A stretch of DNA of 64,000 nucleotides from Psychroflexus torquis ATCC 700755 (GCF_000153485.2 NC_018721.1:1798001-1862000); one strand, 5' to 3'; positions 1 to 9,587 are shown, counted from the first letter of the stretch. Translations and numbers: made by a program. The notes: generated by a model not told the origin, from the sequence alone.

Positions 1-411
1 TTGCAAAGAAGGATCGACGAAAACTGAAGTTCTTATGCCATGAGCTTTAAATTCTGAAATTACCTCCTTCAAGAAATCCTTATGCTTTATAGTGTCCCAT
101 CCAGCGTTGGAAGTTAAAACATCTTCCCCATCTGGGACCAAAGTCACCTGAGCGGGTTTAGCGTCTAGAACTAAAGCTATAAACTTCTGGTTAGGATTCC
201 CTTCAATATTGAATTCGGTTTTAATCACTTTGGTTAGTTCATTAACATCGGCATATCGTATATGACGCTCATCTGGCCTTGGGTGAACCGTAATCCCTTG
301 AGCTCCAAAAGACTCTAAATTTTTTGCAGATTCAACCACATTAGGGGTATCTCCTCCTCTAGCATTTCTAAGAGTCGCAATTTTATTGATATTAACACTT
401 AATCGTATCAT
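1..411 (-). CDS. pdxJ: Pyridoxine 5'-phosphate synthase (C-terminus beyond window)
   Basis: I translated this stretch by hand. The minus frame opens with ATG at 411 and reads [20 protein letters not shown], then HPRPDERHI and a [14 protein letters not shown] segment. These are typical of PdxJ, the TIM-barrel enzyme that condenses 1-deoxyxylulose 5-phosphate with 3-amino-2-oxopropyl phosphate to form pyridoxine 5'-phosphate. The frame stays open to base 1, so about 137 residues of the usual 235-240 are present and the C-terminal part lies outside the window. The gene is divergent from the CBS-domain gene and shares an intergenic region of about 80 bp with it. Family assignment is firm from the motif series; only the gene end is unseen. 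Confidence 0.93.
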   Translation of the reverse strand, partial: MIRLSVNINKIATLRNARGGDTPNVVESAKNLESFGAQGITVHPRPDERHIRYADVNELTKVIKTEFNIEGNPNQKFIALVLDAKPAQVTLVPDGEDVLTSNAGWDTIKHKDFLKEVISEFKAHGIRTSVFVDPSLQ

Positions 412-490
412 TGTTAGTTTTTAAACAAAAATACAATCAAATACGAGACTTTGCTTTGATTTTACGTATTTTGCATGAAAAGATCATCTT

Positions 491-1147
491 ATGATTTGGC
501 AAAATTTAATTGACAAAACCCTACAGCCTCTAGATATATCGAATTCAATTTCAGAAGTGAAGTCGGTTTTCAAGACCTCAACATTCAATCATCTTCCCGT
601 CTTTAAGAAAGGCGTTTTTAAAGGAAGTATTAATATAGATGACTTGATCGATTTAGATAAAGACGCACCACTTTCGGAATTTAAATACCTGATAGAAGTT
701 TTTTATGCGGAAGCACATAAAACCAACTTAGACCTTATCCATGAGTTTGCTAATCATCAGACCAACATGTTGCCCATTTTAGACCAAGATAAAAACTACA
801 TTGGCGTAATGAAGCTTGAGGATGTTTTGGATTTATTTGGGGAAAGTCCTTTTGTAGCTAACGAAGGGGAAGTCATGATCTTAAGAAAAGAGAGAACCAA
901 ATTCTCTTTTAGTGAAGTCGCTCAACTTATTGAAACTCTTAATGCGAAGTTATCTGGCATGTATGTGAGTTATCTCTCCAAAGATGTCGTTGAAATTACT
1001 GTAAAAGTAGAACACCAGAGTATCAATGAAATCCTACAAACCTTTAGACGTTACGATTATCAAATTGCTAGCGAACATCCCGAGGACCTCTTTACGGAGG
1101 ACCTTAAAGAACATTCAGACTATCTCAATAAATATTTAGACATATAG
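491..1147 (+). CDS. CBS-domain protein
   Basis: This is a 218-residue soluble protein. Residues 1-120 form a pair of CBS motifs (a FNHLPVFKKG stretch, then NMLPILDQDKNYIGV). CBS pairs usually bind adenine nucleotides and act as regulatory modules. Residues 125-218 look like an ACT-like alpha/beta domain, ending in a charged tail. There is no catalytic domain, so the target is unknown. It is the first gene of a plus-strand run and lies 12 bp before nadK, which suggests co-transcription. A partial -7 box (TATTTTG) lies at about 467-473. CBS next to nadK, DUF6089 and uppS is a familiar flavobacterial order; I infer only a regulatory role. Confidence 0.85.
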   Translation: MIWQNLIDKTLQPLDISNSISEVKSVFKTSTFNHLPVFKKGVFKGSINIDDLIDLDKDAPLSEFKYLIEVFYAEAHKTNLDLIHEFANHQTNMLPILDQDKNYIGVMKLEDVLDLFGESPFVANEGEVMILRKERTKFSFSEVAQLIETLNAKLSGMYVSYLSKDVVEITVKVEHQSINEILQTFRRYDYQIASEHPEDLFTEDLKEHSDYLNKYLDI

Positions 1148-1159
1148 CTTAAGTAAATC

Positions 1160-2047
1160 ATGGTGAAACACGTCGCTATTTTTGGCCAATCTTTTAATCT
1201 GGAAACTGAAAAGTACCTCCTTCAACTACTTGATGTCCTCAATGAACATCATATAAGTATAGTCATCGAGCAAGACTACTTTAGACTACTGAAGAAAGAG
1301 AAACCTATCCCCGAAATCAATAGCTTAAAAACATTTGCATCTCTTGATAAAACCATAGATTTATTTTTTACCATAGGTGGAGATGGTACTATTCTGTCGG
1401 CGGTAAAGTTTGTAAAAGATCTCAAAATTCCTATTATAGGTATCAACACTGGCAGGCTAGGATTTTTGGCTACTGTTCATAAAAACGAAATTAAAAAAAG
1501 CATAGAGGAAATTCTAGACGAAAAATACACAGTTTCGGAGCGGTCTGTCCTGGAAGTCTGCTGCGAATCTCAAGAGGGCGCTTTGCATTCTTTTCCTTTT
1601 GCCCTTAACGATATTGCCGTGAGCCGAAAGGAAACAACTTCTATGATCACCATTGAGACTTGGTTGAATGATGAATTCCTCAATGCATACTGGTCTGATG
1701 GTATTATTATTTCAACGCCAACGGGCTCCACGGGGTACTCTTTAAGTTGTGGAGGGCCCATTATTACACCTCAAACCAAAAGTTTCGTCATCACTCCCAT
1801 CGCACCACATAATTTAAATGCCAGACCTCTAGTTATCCCCGATGATTTAGAAATAAAGTTGAAAATTTCAGGCAGAGAAGATCAATATCTGATTTCTTTG
1901 GACTCTAGGTTAGCCAGTTTGGACAAAGACACCATTGTGCGGATCAAAAAAGCTGACTTCAAGATTAAACTTGTTTGGCTATTTAGCGATAGCTTTATTA
2001 CAACCCTCAGAAAAAAACTACTTTGGGGACAAGATAAACGCAACTAA
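1160..2047 (+). CDS. nadK: NAD kinase
   Basis: A 295-residue ATP-NAD kinase that makes NADP from NAD. The diagnostic GGDGT motif is at residues 73-77 and the second conserved motif, TPTGSTGYSLSCGGP, is near 186-200. Length is normal for the family. The ATG at 1160 lies 12 bp after the CBS gene, so the two are probably co-transcribed. A gap of about 100 bp with its own promoter box separates it from the next gene. Confidence 0.97.
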   Translation: MVKHVAIFGQSFNLETEKYLLQLLDVLNEHHISIVIEQDYFRLLKKEKPIPEINSLKTFASLDKTIDLFFTIGGDGTILSAVKFVKDLKIPIIGINTGRLGFLATVHKNEIKKSIEEILDEKYTVSERSVLEVCCESQEGALHSFPFALNDIAVSRKETTSMITIETWLNDEFLNAYWSDGIIISTPTGSTGYSLSCGGPIITPQTKSFVITPIAPHNLNARPLVIPDDLEIKLKISGREDQYLISLDSRLASLDKDTIVRIKKADFKIKLVWLFSDSFITTLRKKLLWGQDKRN

Positions 2048-2121
2048 AACAATAAATCGAGTCAAATTGTGTTTTTAAATCACAAATGATTTAAAATAAA
2101 AACCAGTGATATCAATATTTA

Positions 2122-2129
2122 TATATTTG
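2122..2129 (+). promoter_or_regulatory. -7 promoter box upstream of DUF6089 gene
   Basis: TATATTTG matches the Bacteroidota sigma -7 consensus TAnnTTTG exactly. It lies 17 bp before the ATG at 2147, giving a short 5' leader. I see no clear TTTG -33 element at the expected distance, so this rests on the -7 box and its position. Confidence 0.5.
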
Positions 2130-2146
2130 CAAACTTTTGAAACTCT

Positions 2147-2857
2147 ATGAGATATATTCTTATTGGCCTCTCCATTTGTCTTGGAATTCAGTTCGCGTCG
2201 GCTCAGACTTATGAAGCAGGTCTTATGTTAGGTGGAGTGAATTTTGTTGGTGATGTTGGCTCCTCTTCCTTCATGAAAACAGAAGATTATCTGAGTCAAG
2301 ATAAAGTCTCTTATGGTGTCATCTTAAAATGGAACAGAAGTCCTAGACACGCTTTCAGGTTTTCTATTTTAAGAGCAAACACCTTTGGAAACGATTTAAG
2401 GTCTGATGAACCCAGAAGATTTAATCGAAGATATTCTTTTGAGAGCAGCATTACAGAACTGTCGGTTGGTTTAGAATTAAACTTTTTTGAATGGGATCTT
2501 CATGCGCTTAAAAGACCTCTTATCACCCCCTATCTTTATACAGGTCCAACTTATTTTTTTACCAATGATTTTTTTGTAGAAAATGGTGAACTTGTTGAGG
2601 GAAACTCTATCTCAAATTTTGCCATTCCCTTAGTTATAGGAATAAAGGGGGCCTTGAGCAAGCATTGGATACTAGCTTTAGAATTTGGTGCCAGATATAC
2701 TTTTACAGATAATTTGGACGGAAGTGCTCAAGATGAAATAAACAGTCAAACAATTTATCCTACCTTTGGAAATTCAAATATGAATGATTGGTACATGTTT
2801 TCGGGACTTACACTCACTTACACATTTGGGCGTAAACCTTGTTATTGCAATTTTTAG
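2147..2857 (+). CDS. DUF6089 family outer-membrane beta-barrel protein
   Basis: A 236-residue exported protein. Residues 1-19 form a signal peptide ending FASAQ, followed by alternating amphipathic strands rich in aromatic residues and glycine, as in small outer-membrane beta-barrels. The C-terminus GLTLTYTFGRKPCYCNF carries the barrel-like end plus two cysteines. The same family sits immediately before uppS and bamA in many Flavobacteriia, so a role in envelope biogenesis is likely but unproven. It ends 3 bp before the uppS start. Confidence 0.82.
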   Translation: MRYILIGLSICLGIQFASAQTYEAGLMLGGVNFVGDVGSSSFMKTEDYLSQDKVSYGVILKWNRSPRHAFRFSILRANTFGNDLRSDEPRRFNRRYSFESSITELSVGLELNFFEWDLHALKRPLITPYLYTGPTYFFTNDFFVENGELVEGNSISNFAIPLVIGIKGALSKHWILALEFGARYTFTDNLDGSAQDEINSQTIYPTFGNSNMNDWYMFSGLTLTYTFGRKPCYCNF

Positions 2858-2860
2858 TGA

Positions 2861-3598
2861 ATGGATTTCAGATCAAACATAAACGTAGAAAAACTTCCTA
2901 AGCACGTTGCCATCATCATGGATGGAAATGGACGCTGGGCTAAGAAGCAGGGATTAATGCGGGTAAGAGGCCATGAAAAAGGAACTAAAGCCGTTAGAGA
3001 AACTGTAGAAAGTAGTGCTGAATTAGGCATTGAAAATCTTACGCTTTACGCTTTTTCGACTGAAAATTGGAATAGACCTAAACTAGAGATTCAAACTCTT
3101 ATGAGGCTCTTGGTGTCTTCTTTAAAAGATGAGATTAAGACATTACAAGACAATAAAATTAGGCTTCAGGCGATTGGTTGTATAGAAAATTTACCCACCA
3201 AGGCCAAAAAAGAACTTAAAGAAGTTATCGAGAAGACAGCAAATAATTCTCGCATGACCTTAACCCTAGCTCTGAGTTATGGAGCGAGAGAAGAAATGAT
3301 TCAAGCTGTCAAACAAATCAGCCAAAAGGTAAAAAATAATATAATAGATTCTGAAACTATTGATGAGTCTACAATAAATAATCATCTTTACACCCGAAAT
3401 TTACCAGACGTAGATATGATGATTCGCACAAGCGGCGAACAGCGAATCAGTAATTTTTTACTTTGGCAGATGGCATATGCGGAATTGTATTTTACAGAAA
3501 CCCTCTGGCCAGATTTCAGAAAAGAAAACCTTTTTGAAGCAATTTACGAATATCAAAAAAGAGAAAGAAGATTTGGAAAAACAAGTGAACAACTCTAA
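2861..3598 (+). CDS. uppS: Isoprenyl transferase (undecaprenyl diphosphate synthase)
   Basis: A 245-residue cis-prenyltransferase that extends farnesyl diphosphate with isopentenyl diphosphate to make the C55 lipid carrier for peptidoglycan and surface glycans. The active-site motif HVAIIMDGNGRWAKKQ (catalytic Asp near residue 21) and the C-terminal RTSGEQRISNFLLWQMAYAE segment are both intact. The ATG is 3 bp after the DUF6089 stop. Its 3' end overlaps the probable bamA start, which points to translational coupling in an envelope-assembly operon. Confidence 0.97.
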   Translation: MDFRSNINVEKLPKHVAIIMDGNGRWAKKQGLMRVRGHEKGTKAVRETVESSAELGIENLTLYAFSTENWNRPKLEIQTLMRLLVSSLKDEIKTLQDNKIRLQAIGCIENLPTKAKKELKEVIEKTANNSRMTLTLALSYGAREEMIQAVKQISQKVKNNIIDSETIDESTINNHLYTRNLPDVDMMIRTSGEQRISNFLLWQMAYAELYFTETLWPDFRKENLFEAIYEYQKRERRFGKTSEQL

Positions 3599-6191
3599 GT
3601 GCACTACACTATTTTCTAGAGTTAACCTATATGTAACAGCTCTAACACTAATGTTATTTTTCGCCTTTGCGAATGCTCAGCAAAACCCTCAGCAAGCCGC
3701 CGGTAAAAAGTACACTTTAGGAAAGATAGAAGTTATTGGTTCCTCAAGCTATAACGAACAAACCGTGATTGCCTTCACAGGCCTTAAGGAAGGAGAAGAA
3801 CTCTACATTCCTGGTGACAGGATAAGTAAGGTTCTGAAAAAACTTTGGGATCTTGGTCTTTTTAGTGATATAAATTTTTACTTAAAAAATGTAGACGGAG
3901 ATATCGCAGATTTGCAACTGGAAATCGTTGAAGTACCCAAACTTAACGAGGTAAAAGTAAGAGGAATTAAGAAACGCAAGCGCTCCGAAATTATAAAAGA
4001 CAACTCCATTCAAAAGAATACAAAAATCACTGAAAATTATGTGATAAACCTTCGTAATAATATAGAAGAGAAATATAAAGAGAAAGGTTTTCTGAATGCA
4101 AAAGCGAATATCATTACCAGTGAAGTTATAGACACTTCAAGTACGGATAACCTTGTTAATGTAACAATTGACATTGAAACTGGCGATAAAGTAAAAATAA
4201 GCGAAATAAATATTAAAGGGAATGAACAGTTTTCCGACTGGACTATAAAGCGGATGATGAAGAAAACCAAAGAAAAGTTCTTCTTAAGGTTATGGAAACG
4301 TTCAAAATTCATTGAAGAAGAATATGAAACTGATAAGGATAAAATAGTAAAGAAGTTTAAGGAAAAAGGATATCGAGATGCAAGAATAGTGAGCGATTCT
4401 GTTATTGTAAATTCCGATACTGATATTACTATTAACATAGAGGTAAAGGAAGGGAACCGCTACTATTTTGGAGAAATTGACTTTTTAGGAAATTCTGCTT
4501 ATACAAACGCTCAGTTAAGTCAACTCATGGGGATAAGAAAAGGAGATCCTTACAACGGAACTGTTTTACAGAATAAAATCGCCAATAATGAAAAACCAGA
4601 TGCCAATGATATTACCAATTTGTATCAAAACAATGGTTATCTATTTTCCAATATCACTCCTGTAGAAACCCGAATTTATAACGATACTATTGACTTCGAA
4701 ATACGAATCAACGAGGGGAAAATTGCCTACTTCAACGAAATTTTAATCTCTGGTAATGACAAGACAAATGACAATGTCATTTTTAGAAATTTAAGGACAC
4801 GACCAGGACAACAATACAGCAAACAAGATGTCATGAATACGATTCGTGAACTTGGGCAGCTTGGATTTTTTAATGCTGAAAATCTTGAACCAGAATTTAA
4901 AAATGTAGATCCACAATCAGGTACTCTTGACCTTCAGTACGTAGTAGAAGAACAAGGTAGTAGTCAAATTGAGTTGCAAGGTGGCTATGGTGGAGGAGGT
5001 TTTATTGGAACTTTAGGTTTGAGATTCAACAACTTCTCTCTTAAAAATATTTTCAACAAAGAGGCCTATAAACCAGTACCTATGGGGGATGGCCAATCTT
5101 TATCTCTAAGAGCACAAGCTAGTTTAGCCTTTCAAAATTATAGTTTATCTTTTGTAGAACCATGGTTGGGCGGTAAAAAGCCGGTACAGCTCTCTGTTTC
5201 CTTATCTCAAACTATACAATTTTTGTTCAACCCATTAACACGAAGAGCTGATAATGACAGAAGTTTTACCATTTCTGGAATAAATGTTGGTTTTGCTAAA
5301 CGACTACGAGAACCCGATCAAAACTTTACTTTATCAACATCTATTGGGTATCAGAATTTTCAATTAAATAATTATAATATCGGATTATTTAGATTCCCTA
5401 ATGGGACATCAAACAACCTATCATTCACCGTCGGATTAAACAGAAACAATACGTTTACTAATCCCATTTTTCCAACAGGAGGTTCAGAATTCGATTTTTC
5501 TGTGAAATTTACTCTACCCTACTCGGCTTTTAACGATGTAGATTACGCTGGTCTTCGAGAACAAAGAATAGAGGCTTTGGCCAGTAATGATGGAGAGGCT
5601 TTAGCGGTCATCGATCAGCAACGATTTAACTGGTTGGAATTTTATAAGGTTAAATTTAGTGGGGATTGGTATAATAATTTGTTTGATAAACTAGTTTTAA
5701 GGACACGTTTTGAATATGGGTTCTTAGGGGCTTATAATAATGACAGAGGTATTCCTCCATTTGAACGTTTTTTCTTAGGAGGAGATGGCTTAGCTGGTTT
5801 TGCTTTGGATGGTCGTGAAATTATTGCTCTAAGAGGTTATCCTAACCAATCCATATTACCTAGGACACGAACAGTTGGTGGAGAAGAAAGCTTTAATGAT
5901 GGAGCTTCCATCTATAACAAATACACGATGGAGTTGAGGTATCCTATTACATTAAAACCTTCAGCTTCAATCTACGCACTTGCCTTTATGGAAGGTGGTG
6001 CTACTTTTGATCAGTTTAAAGACTTTACACCCTTTGAAATGAGCAGATCTGCTGGTGCTGGTTTACGTATCTTTATGCCTGCTTTTGGTCTATTGGGCAT
6101 AGACTTTGGATATGGATTTGATCCCATACCAGGCAGTAATACAGGTCCTAATGCTTGGGAAACCCACTTTATTATCGGTCAACAATTTTAA
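3585..6191 (+). CDS. bamA: Outer membrane protein assembly factor BamA
   Basis: The central subunit of the outer-membrane beta-barrel assembly machine. After a signal sequence ending FAFANAQ come several POTRA repeats (about 300-350 residues, segments such as KYTLGKIEVIGSS), then a 16-strand-type barrel ending in FIIGQQF with the terminal aromatic typical of Omp85 proteins. Start choice: the frame has an ATG at 3477, but that lies deep in uppS and would add a non-signal extension. GTG at 3585 (or TTG at 3573, preceded by AGAAAGAAG) gives a normal signal peptide and about 868 residues. The overlap with uppS is then only a few codons. The exact start is uncertain; the identity is not. Confidence 0.93.
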   Translation: MNNSKCTTLFSRVNLYVTALTLMLFFAFANAQQNPQQAAGKKYTLGKIEVIGSSSYNEQTVIAFTGLKEGEELYIPGDRISKVLKKLWDLGLFSDINFYLKNVDGDIADLQLEIVEVPKLNEVKVRGIKKRKRSEIIKDNSIQKNTKITENYVINLRNNIEEKYKEKGFLNAKANIITSEVIDTSSTDNLVNVTIDIETGDKVKISEINIKGNEQFSDWTIKRMMKKTKEKFFLRLWKRSKFIEEEYETDKDKIVKKFKEKGYRDARIVSDSVIVNSDTDITINIEVKEGNRYYFGEIDFLGNSAYTNAQLSQLMGIRKGDPYNGTVLQNKIANNEKPDANDITNLYQNNGYLFSNITPVETRIYNDTIDFEIRINEGKIAYFNEILISGNDKTNDNVIFRNLRTRPGQQYSKQDVMNTIRELGQLGFFNAENLEPEFKNVDPQSGTLDLQYVVEEQGSSQIELQGGYGGGGFIGTLGLRFNNFSLKNIFNKEAYKPVPMGDGQSLSLRAQASLAFQNYSLSFVEPWLGGKKPVQLSVSLSQTIQFLFNPLTRRADNDRSFTISGINVGFAKRLREPDQNFTLSTSIGYQNFQLNNYNIGLFRFPNGTSNNLSFTVGLNRNNTFTNPIFPTGGSEFDFSVKFTLPYSAFNDVDYAGLREQRIEALASNDGEALAVIDQQRFNWLEFYKVKFSGDWYNNLFDKLVLRTRFEYGFLGAYNNDRGIPPFERFFLGGDGLAGFALDGREIIALRGYPNQSILPRTRTVGGEESFNDGASIYNKYTMELRYPITLKPSASIYALAFMEGGATFDQFKDFTPFEMSRSAGAGLRIFMPAFGLLGIDFGYGFDPIPGSNTGPNAWETHFIIGQQF

Positions 6192-6220
6192 AACAACATG
6201 ATTTTTAATACCTTCCAATT

Positions 6221-7024
6221 ATGAGATTTATTAATAGCGTTTTCTTTATTTGTTTTTGTGCTGTTACCTCTTTTGCACAAGGTGGTCTAAAGATAGCTTA
6301 TGTGGATATGGATTATATTCTAGATAATGTTCCTGAATATAGACAAGCCTCTAGCCAATTGGACTCTAAAGCTCAACAGTGGAGAACGGAGATAGAAAGC
6401 AAACAAAACGAAATTGATAAGCTTAAGAATGAGTTAGAAAGTGAAAGACCTCTACTTACTGCAGATTTAATTCAAGATCTTGATGATGAAATAGAATATC
6501 TTGAAAACCAACTCTTAGAGTATCGCAATAAACGTTTTGGTGTTTCTGGAGATTTTATTGTTCAAAAAAGGCAATTGATACAGCCGATACAAGATCAGGT
6601 CTTTAATGCCATACAAGAAATTGGCGACAATAGAGATTATGACTTTATTTTTGAAAACTCCGCAGATGCCTTACTTTTGTTTTCTGCAAAGCGACATGAT
6701 TTAAGTGAAGTCATCTTAAAGCTCATCAATAGAAATTCTAGAGGAGCTAAAAAAGAATCTTCCGATGTTCTGGAAGAAATTGGAGATTATAAGTCTGTTG
6801 AAAAAGCTGAAGAGGAAGATGTCAAAAAGGAAGAAAAAGCTCAAGAAGAAGAAGCCAGAAAGAATGAACGAGAAGTTTTAATAGATGAACGCCAAAGAAA
6901 AAGAGATTCGTTAAGAGATGCCAGACAAATAGAATTTGAAGAACGGAGAGCAAGAATCTTAAAAGAAAGAGAAGAAAGAGAAAAAGAAAGAGACTCTATT
7001 AGAAAAGCAAGAGAGAATAATTAA
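6221..7024 (+). CDS. OmpH/Skp-family periplasmic chaperone with long charged tail
   Basis: A 267-residue exported protein. The signal peptide ends near CAVTSFAQ. Residues 25-170 form the OmpH/Skp core with a long coiled coil (QLDSKAQQWRTEIESKQNEI). Skp-like proteins hold unfolded outer-membrane proteins before BamA inserts them. The last 90 residues are an extreme Lys/Glu/Arg coiled coil (KERDSIRKAREN) that the usual 17-kDa family members lack, including the second copy downstream. It lies 29 bp after bamA and 27 bp before the next ompH, which fits an assembly operon. Confidence 0.88.
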   Translation: MRFINSVFFICFCAVTSFAQGGLKIAYVDMDYILDNVPEYRQASSQLDSKAQQWRTEIESKQNEIDKLKNELESERPLLTADLIQDLDDEIEYLENQLLEYRNKRFGVSGDFIVQKRQLIQPIQDQVFNAIQEIGDNRDYDFIFENSADALLLFSAKRHDLSEVILKLINRNSRGAKKESSDVLEEIGDYKSVEKAEEEDVKKEEKAQEEEARKNEREVLIDERQRKRDSLRDARQIEFEERRARILKEREEREKERDSIRKARENN

Positions 7025-7051
7025 ATATAATCACTAAACTAAAATTAAGAA

Positions 7052-7561
7052 ATGAAAACTTTAAAAACAATCGCAATAGCTTTAGTATTGTCATTCGTAT
7101 TAATGGCACCCTCAAATGCACAGTCGAAAGTAGCACACGTAAACTCGCAAGAGTTTGTTCAAGCCTTACCAAGTTATCAATCTGTAATGACAGAGCTGGA
7201 TCAACGAGAAAAAACTTATCGTACTGAAATAGACGATTTGTTGAAGGAAGCTCAGAAAACAAACGAACGTTACCAAAGAGAAGCTGGCACTAAGACTGAA
7301 GAAGAAAATCAAAAGAGAGCGATGGAACTGCAAGAAATGCAACAATCCATCATGGAATACAGACAAACCGCTTCTGAAGATCTTCAGAAAAAACAAGAAG
7401 AACTCATGAGACCCGTCTTAGAAAGAGCAAGAGAGGTCATCCAACAAGTTGCTAGAGCAAAAGGCTATGACTATGTTTTAGATTCCTCACTCGGAGCAGG
7501 AGTCCTTATGGCAGACGGTTACGACCTGATGGCAGATGCTAAAACTGCTATTGGAGAATAA
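7052..7561 (+). CDS. OmpH/Skp-family periplasmic chaperone
   Basis: A 169-residue protein with a signal peptide (MKTLKTIAIALVLSFVLMAP, cleaved after SNA) and a compact OmpH/Skp core rich in Glu/Gln/Lys coiled coil, of usual family length. It ends with a hydrophobic segment (YDYVLDSSLGAGVLMADGYD) typical of the flavobacterial branch. It closes the uppS-bamA-ompH run and is followed by a strong terminator hairpin. Confidence 0.92.
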   Translation: MKTLKTIAIALVLSFVLMAPSNAQSKVAHVNSQEFVQALPSYQSVMTELDQREKTYRTEIDDLLKEAQKTNERYQREAGTKTEEENQKRAMELQEMQQSIMEYRQTASEDLQKKQEELMRPVLERAREVIQQVARAKGYDYVLDSSLGAGVLMADGYDLMADAKTAIGE

Positions 7562-7584
7562 TTAATTCACATTATATTTTTATA

Positions 7585-7615
7585 AAAAAAGACCATCTTT
7601 GTGATGGTCTTTTTT
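7585..7615 (+). terminator. Rho-independent terminator after the bamA-ompH run
   Basis: GACCATC (7591-7597) pairs with GATGGTC (7603-7609) around a 5-nt loop, flanked by an A-run before and a T-run after (7610-7615). It lies 24 bp after the second ompH stop and just before murI, which must then have its own promoter or rely on read-through. Confidence 0.85.
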
Positions 7616-7628
7616 AGTTATATCCCCT

Positions 7629-8417
7629 ATGTCTAAACACCCTGTTGTATTATTTGATTCTGGTGTCGGTGGTACATCACTCCTTAAGGAAATTATCCAC
7701 TTACTTCCTCACGAAAATATAGTTTATCTGGCTGATAGTAAAAATGCTCCATACGGACTTCGAACAAGCCAAGATATCATCGCCTTAAGTATTAAAAATA
7801 CGGAGTTGGCTATTCAATTGAAGGCTAAGATGATCGTTGTAGCCTGTAATACAGCAACAACAAATGCTATTTCATTTTTAAGATCTAACTATTCTCTTCC
7901 TTTTATAGGGATAGAACCCGCCATAAAGCCAGCAGCTCTAAATTCAAAAGCAAAGCGCATAGGTGTTCTAGCGACTAAAGGCACTTTAAGCAGTGAGTTA
8001 TTTAAGCAGACCTCAGAGAGTTTTACTGAAGGTGTTAACGTCATTGAAGTGATTGGAAAAGGAATAGTGGAGGCTGTTGAGGGTGGCTGGACCAATGATG
8101 AGAGGTTCATTAATAACCTGAATCAACAAATCCAACCTTTTATTAAAGAGGATATCGATTATTTGGTATTAGGGTGCACACACTTCCCTTACATCATTCC
8201 TAAGCTTAGAGAATTACTTCCAAAGCATGTCACTCTTATCGATTCTGGGAGGGCAGTCGCTAAGCAAACCAAGGCTATTTTGAGAGAAAAGCATTTAAAG
8301 AACACAGATGATAGTTTTGGGGATATAAACATTTATACCAACACCGTCAACTCTTCTCATCTTCAAGAATTAATGAAGGATTATAGAAATGTAAGTATTA
8401 CCCATATGGACTTTTAA
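7629..8417 (+). CDS. murI: Glutamate racemase
   Basis: A 262-residue cofactor-independent racemase that supplies D-glutamate for peptidoglycan. Both catalytic cysteines are present: Cys73 in VACNTATTNA and Cys182 in LGCTHFPY. The N-terminal FDSGVGGTSLL motif is also typical. Length is normal. The stop codon overlaps the stop of the convergent PorP-like gene. Confidence 0.97.
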   Translation: MSKHPVVLFDSGVGGTSLLKEIIHLLPHENIVYLADSKNAPYGLRTSQDIIALSIKNTELAIQLKAKMIVVACNTATTNAISFLRSNYSLPFIGIEPAIKPAALNSKAKRIGVLATKGTLSSELFKQTSESFTEGVNVIEVIGKGIVEAVEGGWTNDERFINNLNQQIQPFIKEDIDYLVLGCTHFPYIIPKLRELLPKHVTLIDSGRAVAKQTKAILREKHLKNTDDSFGDINIYTNTVNSSHLQELMKDYRNVSITHMDF

Positions 8418-9460
8418 TAGTTTACAGCGGGGCAGTTACACTTATAACGCTTTCTATCTTCACCAAAATCATATCCTAAGGTAATCTGGTGGAAACCTCC
8501 AGTAGAAATCACATTCGAATTGGTTTGATAAGAATAGGTATACGCTACCATAAATCGATTATAATTAAAACCAAAAAAAGGTGACACATACTGAAGCTTT
8601 TGAGACTCTAGTTCAAAAGAACCAGAAGCTGCAAAATCTATCCCATCTAAAGCAGTTCTGTAAGATAGCCCACCCCAAATTTGACCAATGTTAAGTTGGT
8701 AATACGCCTTCACATTGAAATCGATATTGGATTGATTAAGCGCTTCTCTATGCTGAAAAAAAACTGAAGGTTCAAATAACCAACGTGATTCTGGTAAAGT
8801 AATGGTATAACCAACAGAGGTGAAGTATTGTCTTTGATTTTTAGTTTCGAAAATTTCTGAAAAAACTCTACGCTGCTGTGGGAGTAGATTTTTAAAAGTC
8901 ACATGAGCAAAAAAATTCAAAAAGAAATATGAAAATCCAATATCTGAATTAAATAAGGTTTCGGAACGTTGAGACCCATCTATGGCAGGGTCTGGATTAA
9001 CTATAGTGTTTAGCCCTGCTTGGTCAAAACGATCCTGAAGAATAGTGGCACTAAGTCCAAAAGAAAGTTGGTGGAGATCTGCTGTAGATCTGGAAAACAT
9101 CAAATGGTAAGCAAAGGTGGCAGTTACACCCTGTTGTGAAAATCTTCCATTGGAGTCATTATAAAAAATCCCTCCGAGTCCTACTTTATCATTTAATCTC
9201 CCATTGACACTTAGCGTTTGTAAACTCGGGGCGTCCTTTACATCTAACCACTGTTGCCTAGCTGTTAACCTAACTTTATTGTAGTTTGAGGCTCCAGCCA
9301 TAGAAGGGTGGACCAAATAATAGTTGTCTGTTAAATAATCTGAATAAATAGGTAAACTAGACCCTTGAGAAAAAGCAGTAAAAGAGAAAATAACGAATAC
9401 TAGTATTGCTAAGCAATTACAACTTTTAGAAAAAATTAAAAAAAGGGGATTATTAAACAA
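8414..9460 (-). CDS. PorP/SprF family type IX secretion system membrane protein
   Basis: An outer-membrane protein of the PorP/SprF family, which supports type IX secretion and gliding adhesin export in Bacteroidota. After a hydrophobic signal ending FSFTAFSQ, the conserved segment SNYNKVRLTARQQWLDV and the GLGGIFYNDSNG motif are visible, then beta-barrel-like strands to the C-terminus. Start choice: the frame opens with TTG at 9502, but that codon lies inside a perfect TATATTTG -7 box, so it should not be transcribed. No ATG precedes the signal region; TTG at 9460 is the next usable codon. The exact start remains uncertain. The gene stands alone and is convergent with murI. Confidence 0.85.
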   Translation of the reverse strand: MFNNPLFLIFSKSCNCLAILVFVIFSFTAFSQGSSLPIYSDYLTDNYYLVHPSMAGASNYNKVRLTARQQWLDVKDAPSLQTLSVNGRLNDKVGLGGIFYNDSNGRFSQQGVTATFAYHLMFSRSTADLHQLSFGLSATILQDRFDQAGLNTIVNPDPAIDGSQRSETLFNSDIGFSYFFLNFFAHVTFKNLLPQQRRVFSEIFETKNQRQYFTSVGYTITLPESRWLFEPSVFFQHREALNQSNIDFNVKAYYQLNIGQIWGGLSYRTALDGIDFAASGSFELESQKLQYVSPFFGFNYNRFMVAYTYSYQTNSNVISTGGFHQITLGYDFGEDRKRYKCNCPAVNY

Positions 9461-9499
9461 AAGGATTTTAAAAGATTTAGTAATAAAAGAGAGTAAACA

Positions 9500-9507
9500 C
9501 AAATATA
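9500..9507 (-). promoter_or_regulatory. -7 promoter box of the PorP-like gene
   Basis: Read on the minus strand the sequence is TATATTTG, a perfect TAnnTTTG. The predicted transcription start is near 9493, which places the translation start downstream of the first in-frame TTG at 9502. Confidence 0.5.
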
Positions 9508-9587
9508 AATTTTAAACCGCTATATTAATTTGTATTATCAAATTATTAATAGAAGCACAAAGTTGAAGCTTTGATTTTATTGTTTTG

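Noticed and set aside
3477-3584. Upstream ATG of bamA
   Set aside because: It lies deep inside uppS and would put a non-signal stretch before a clear signal peptide.
9461-9502. TTG start of the PorP-like gene at 9502
   Set aside because: The codon overlaps a perfect -7 promoter box, so it would not be in the transcript.
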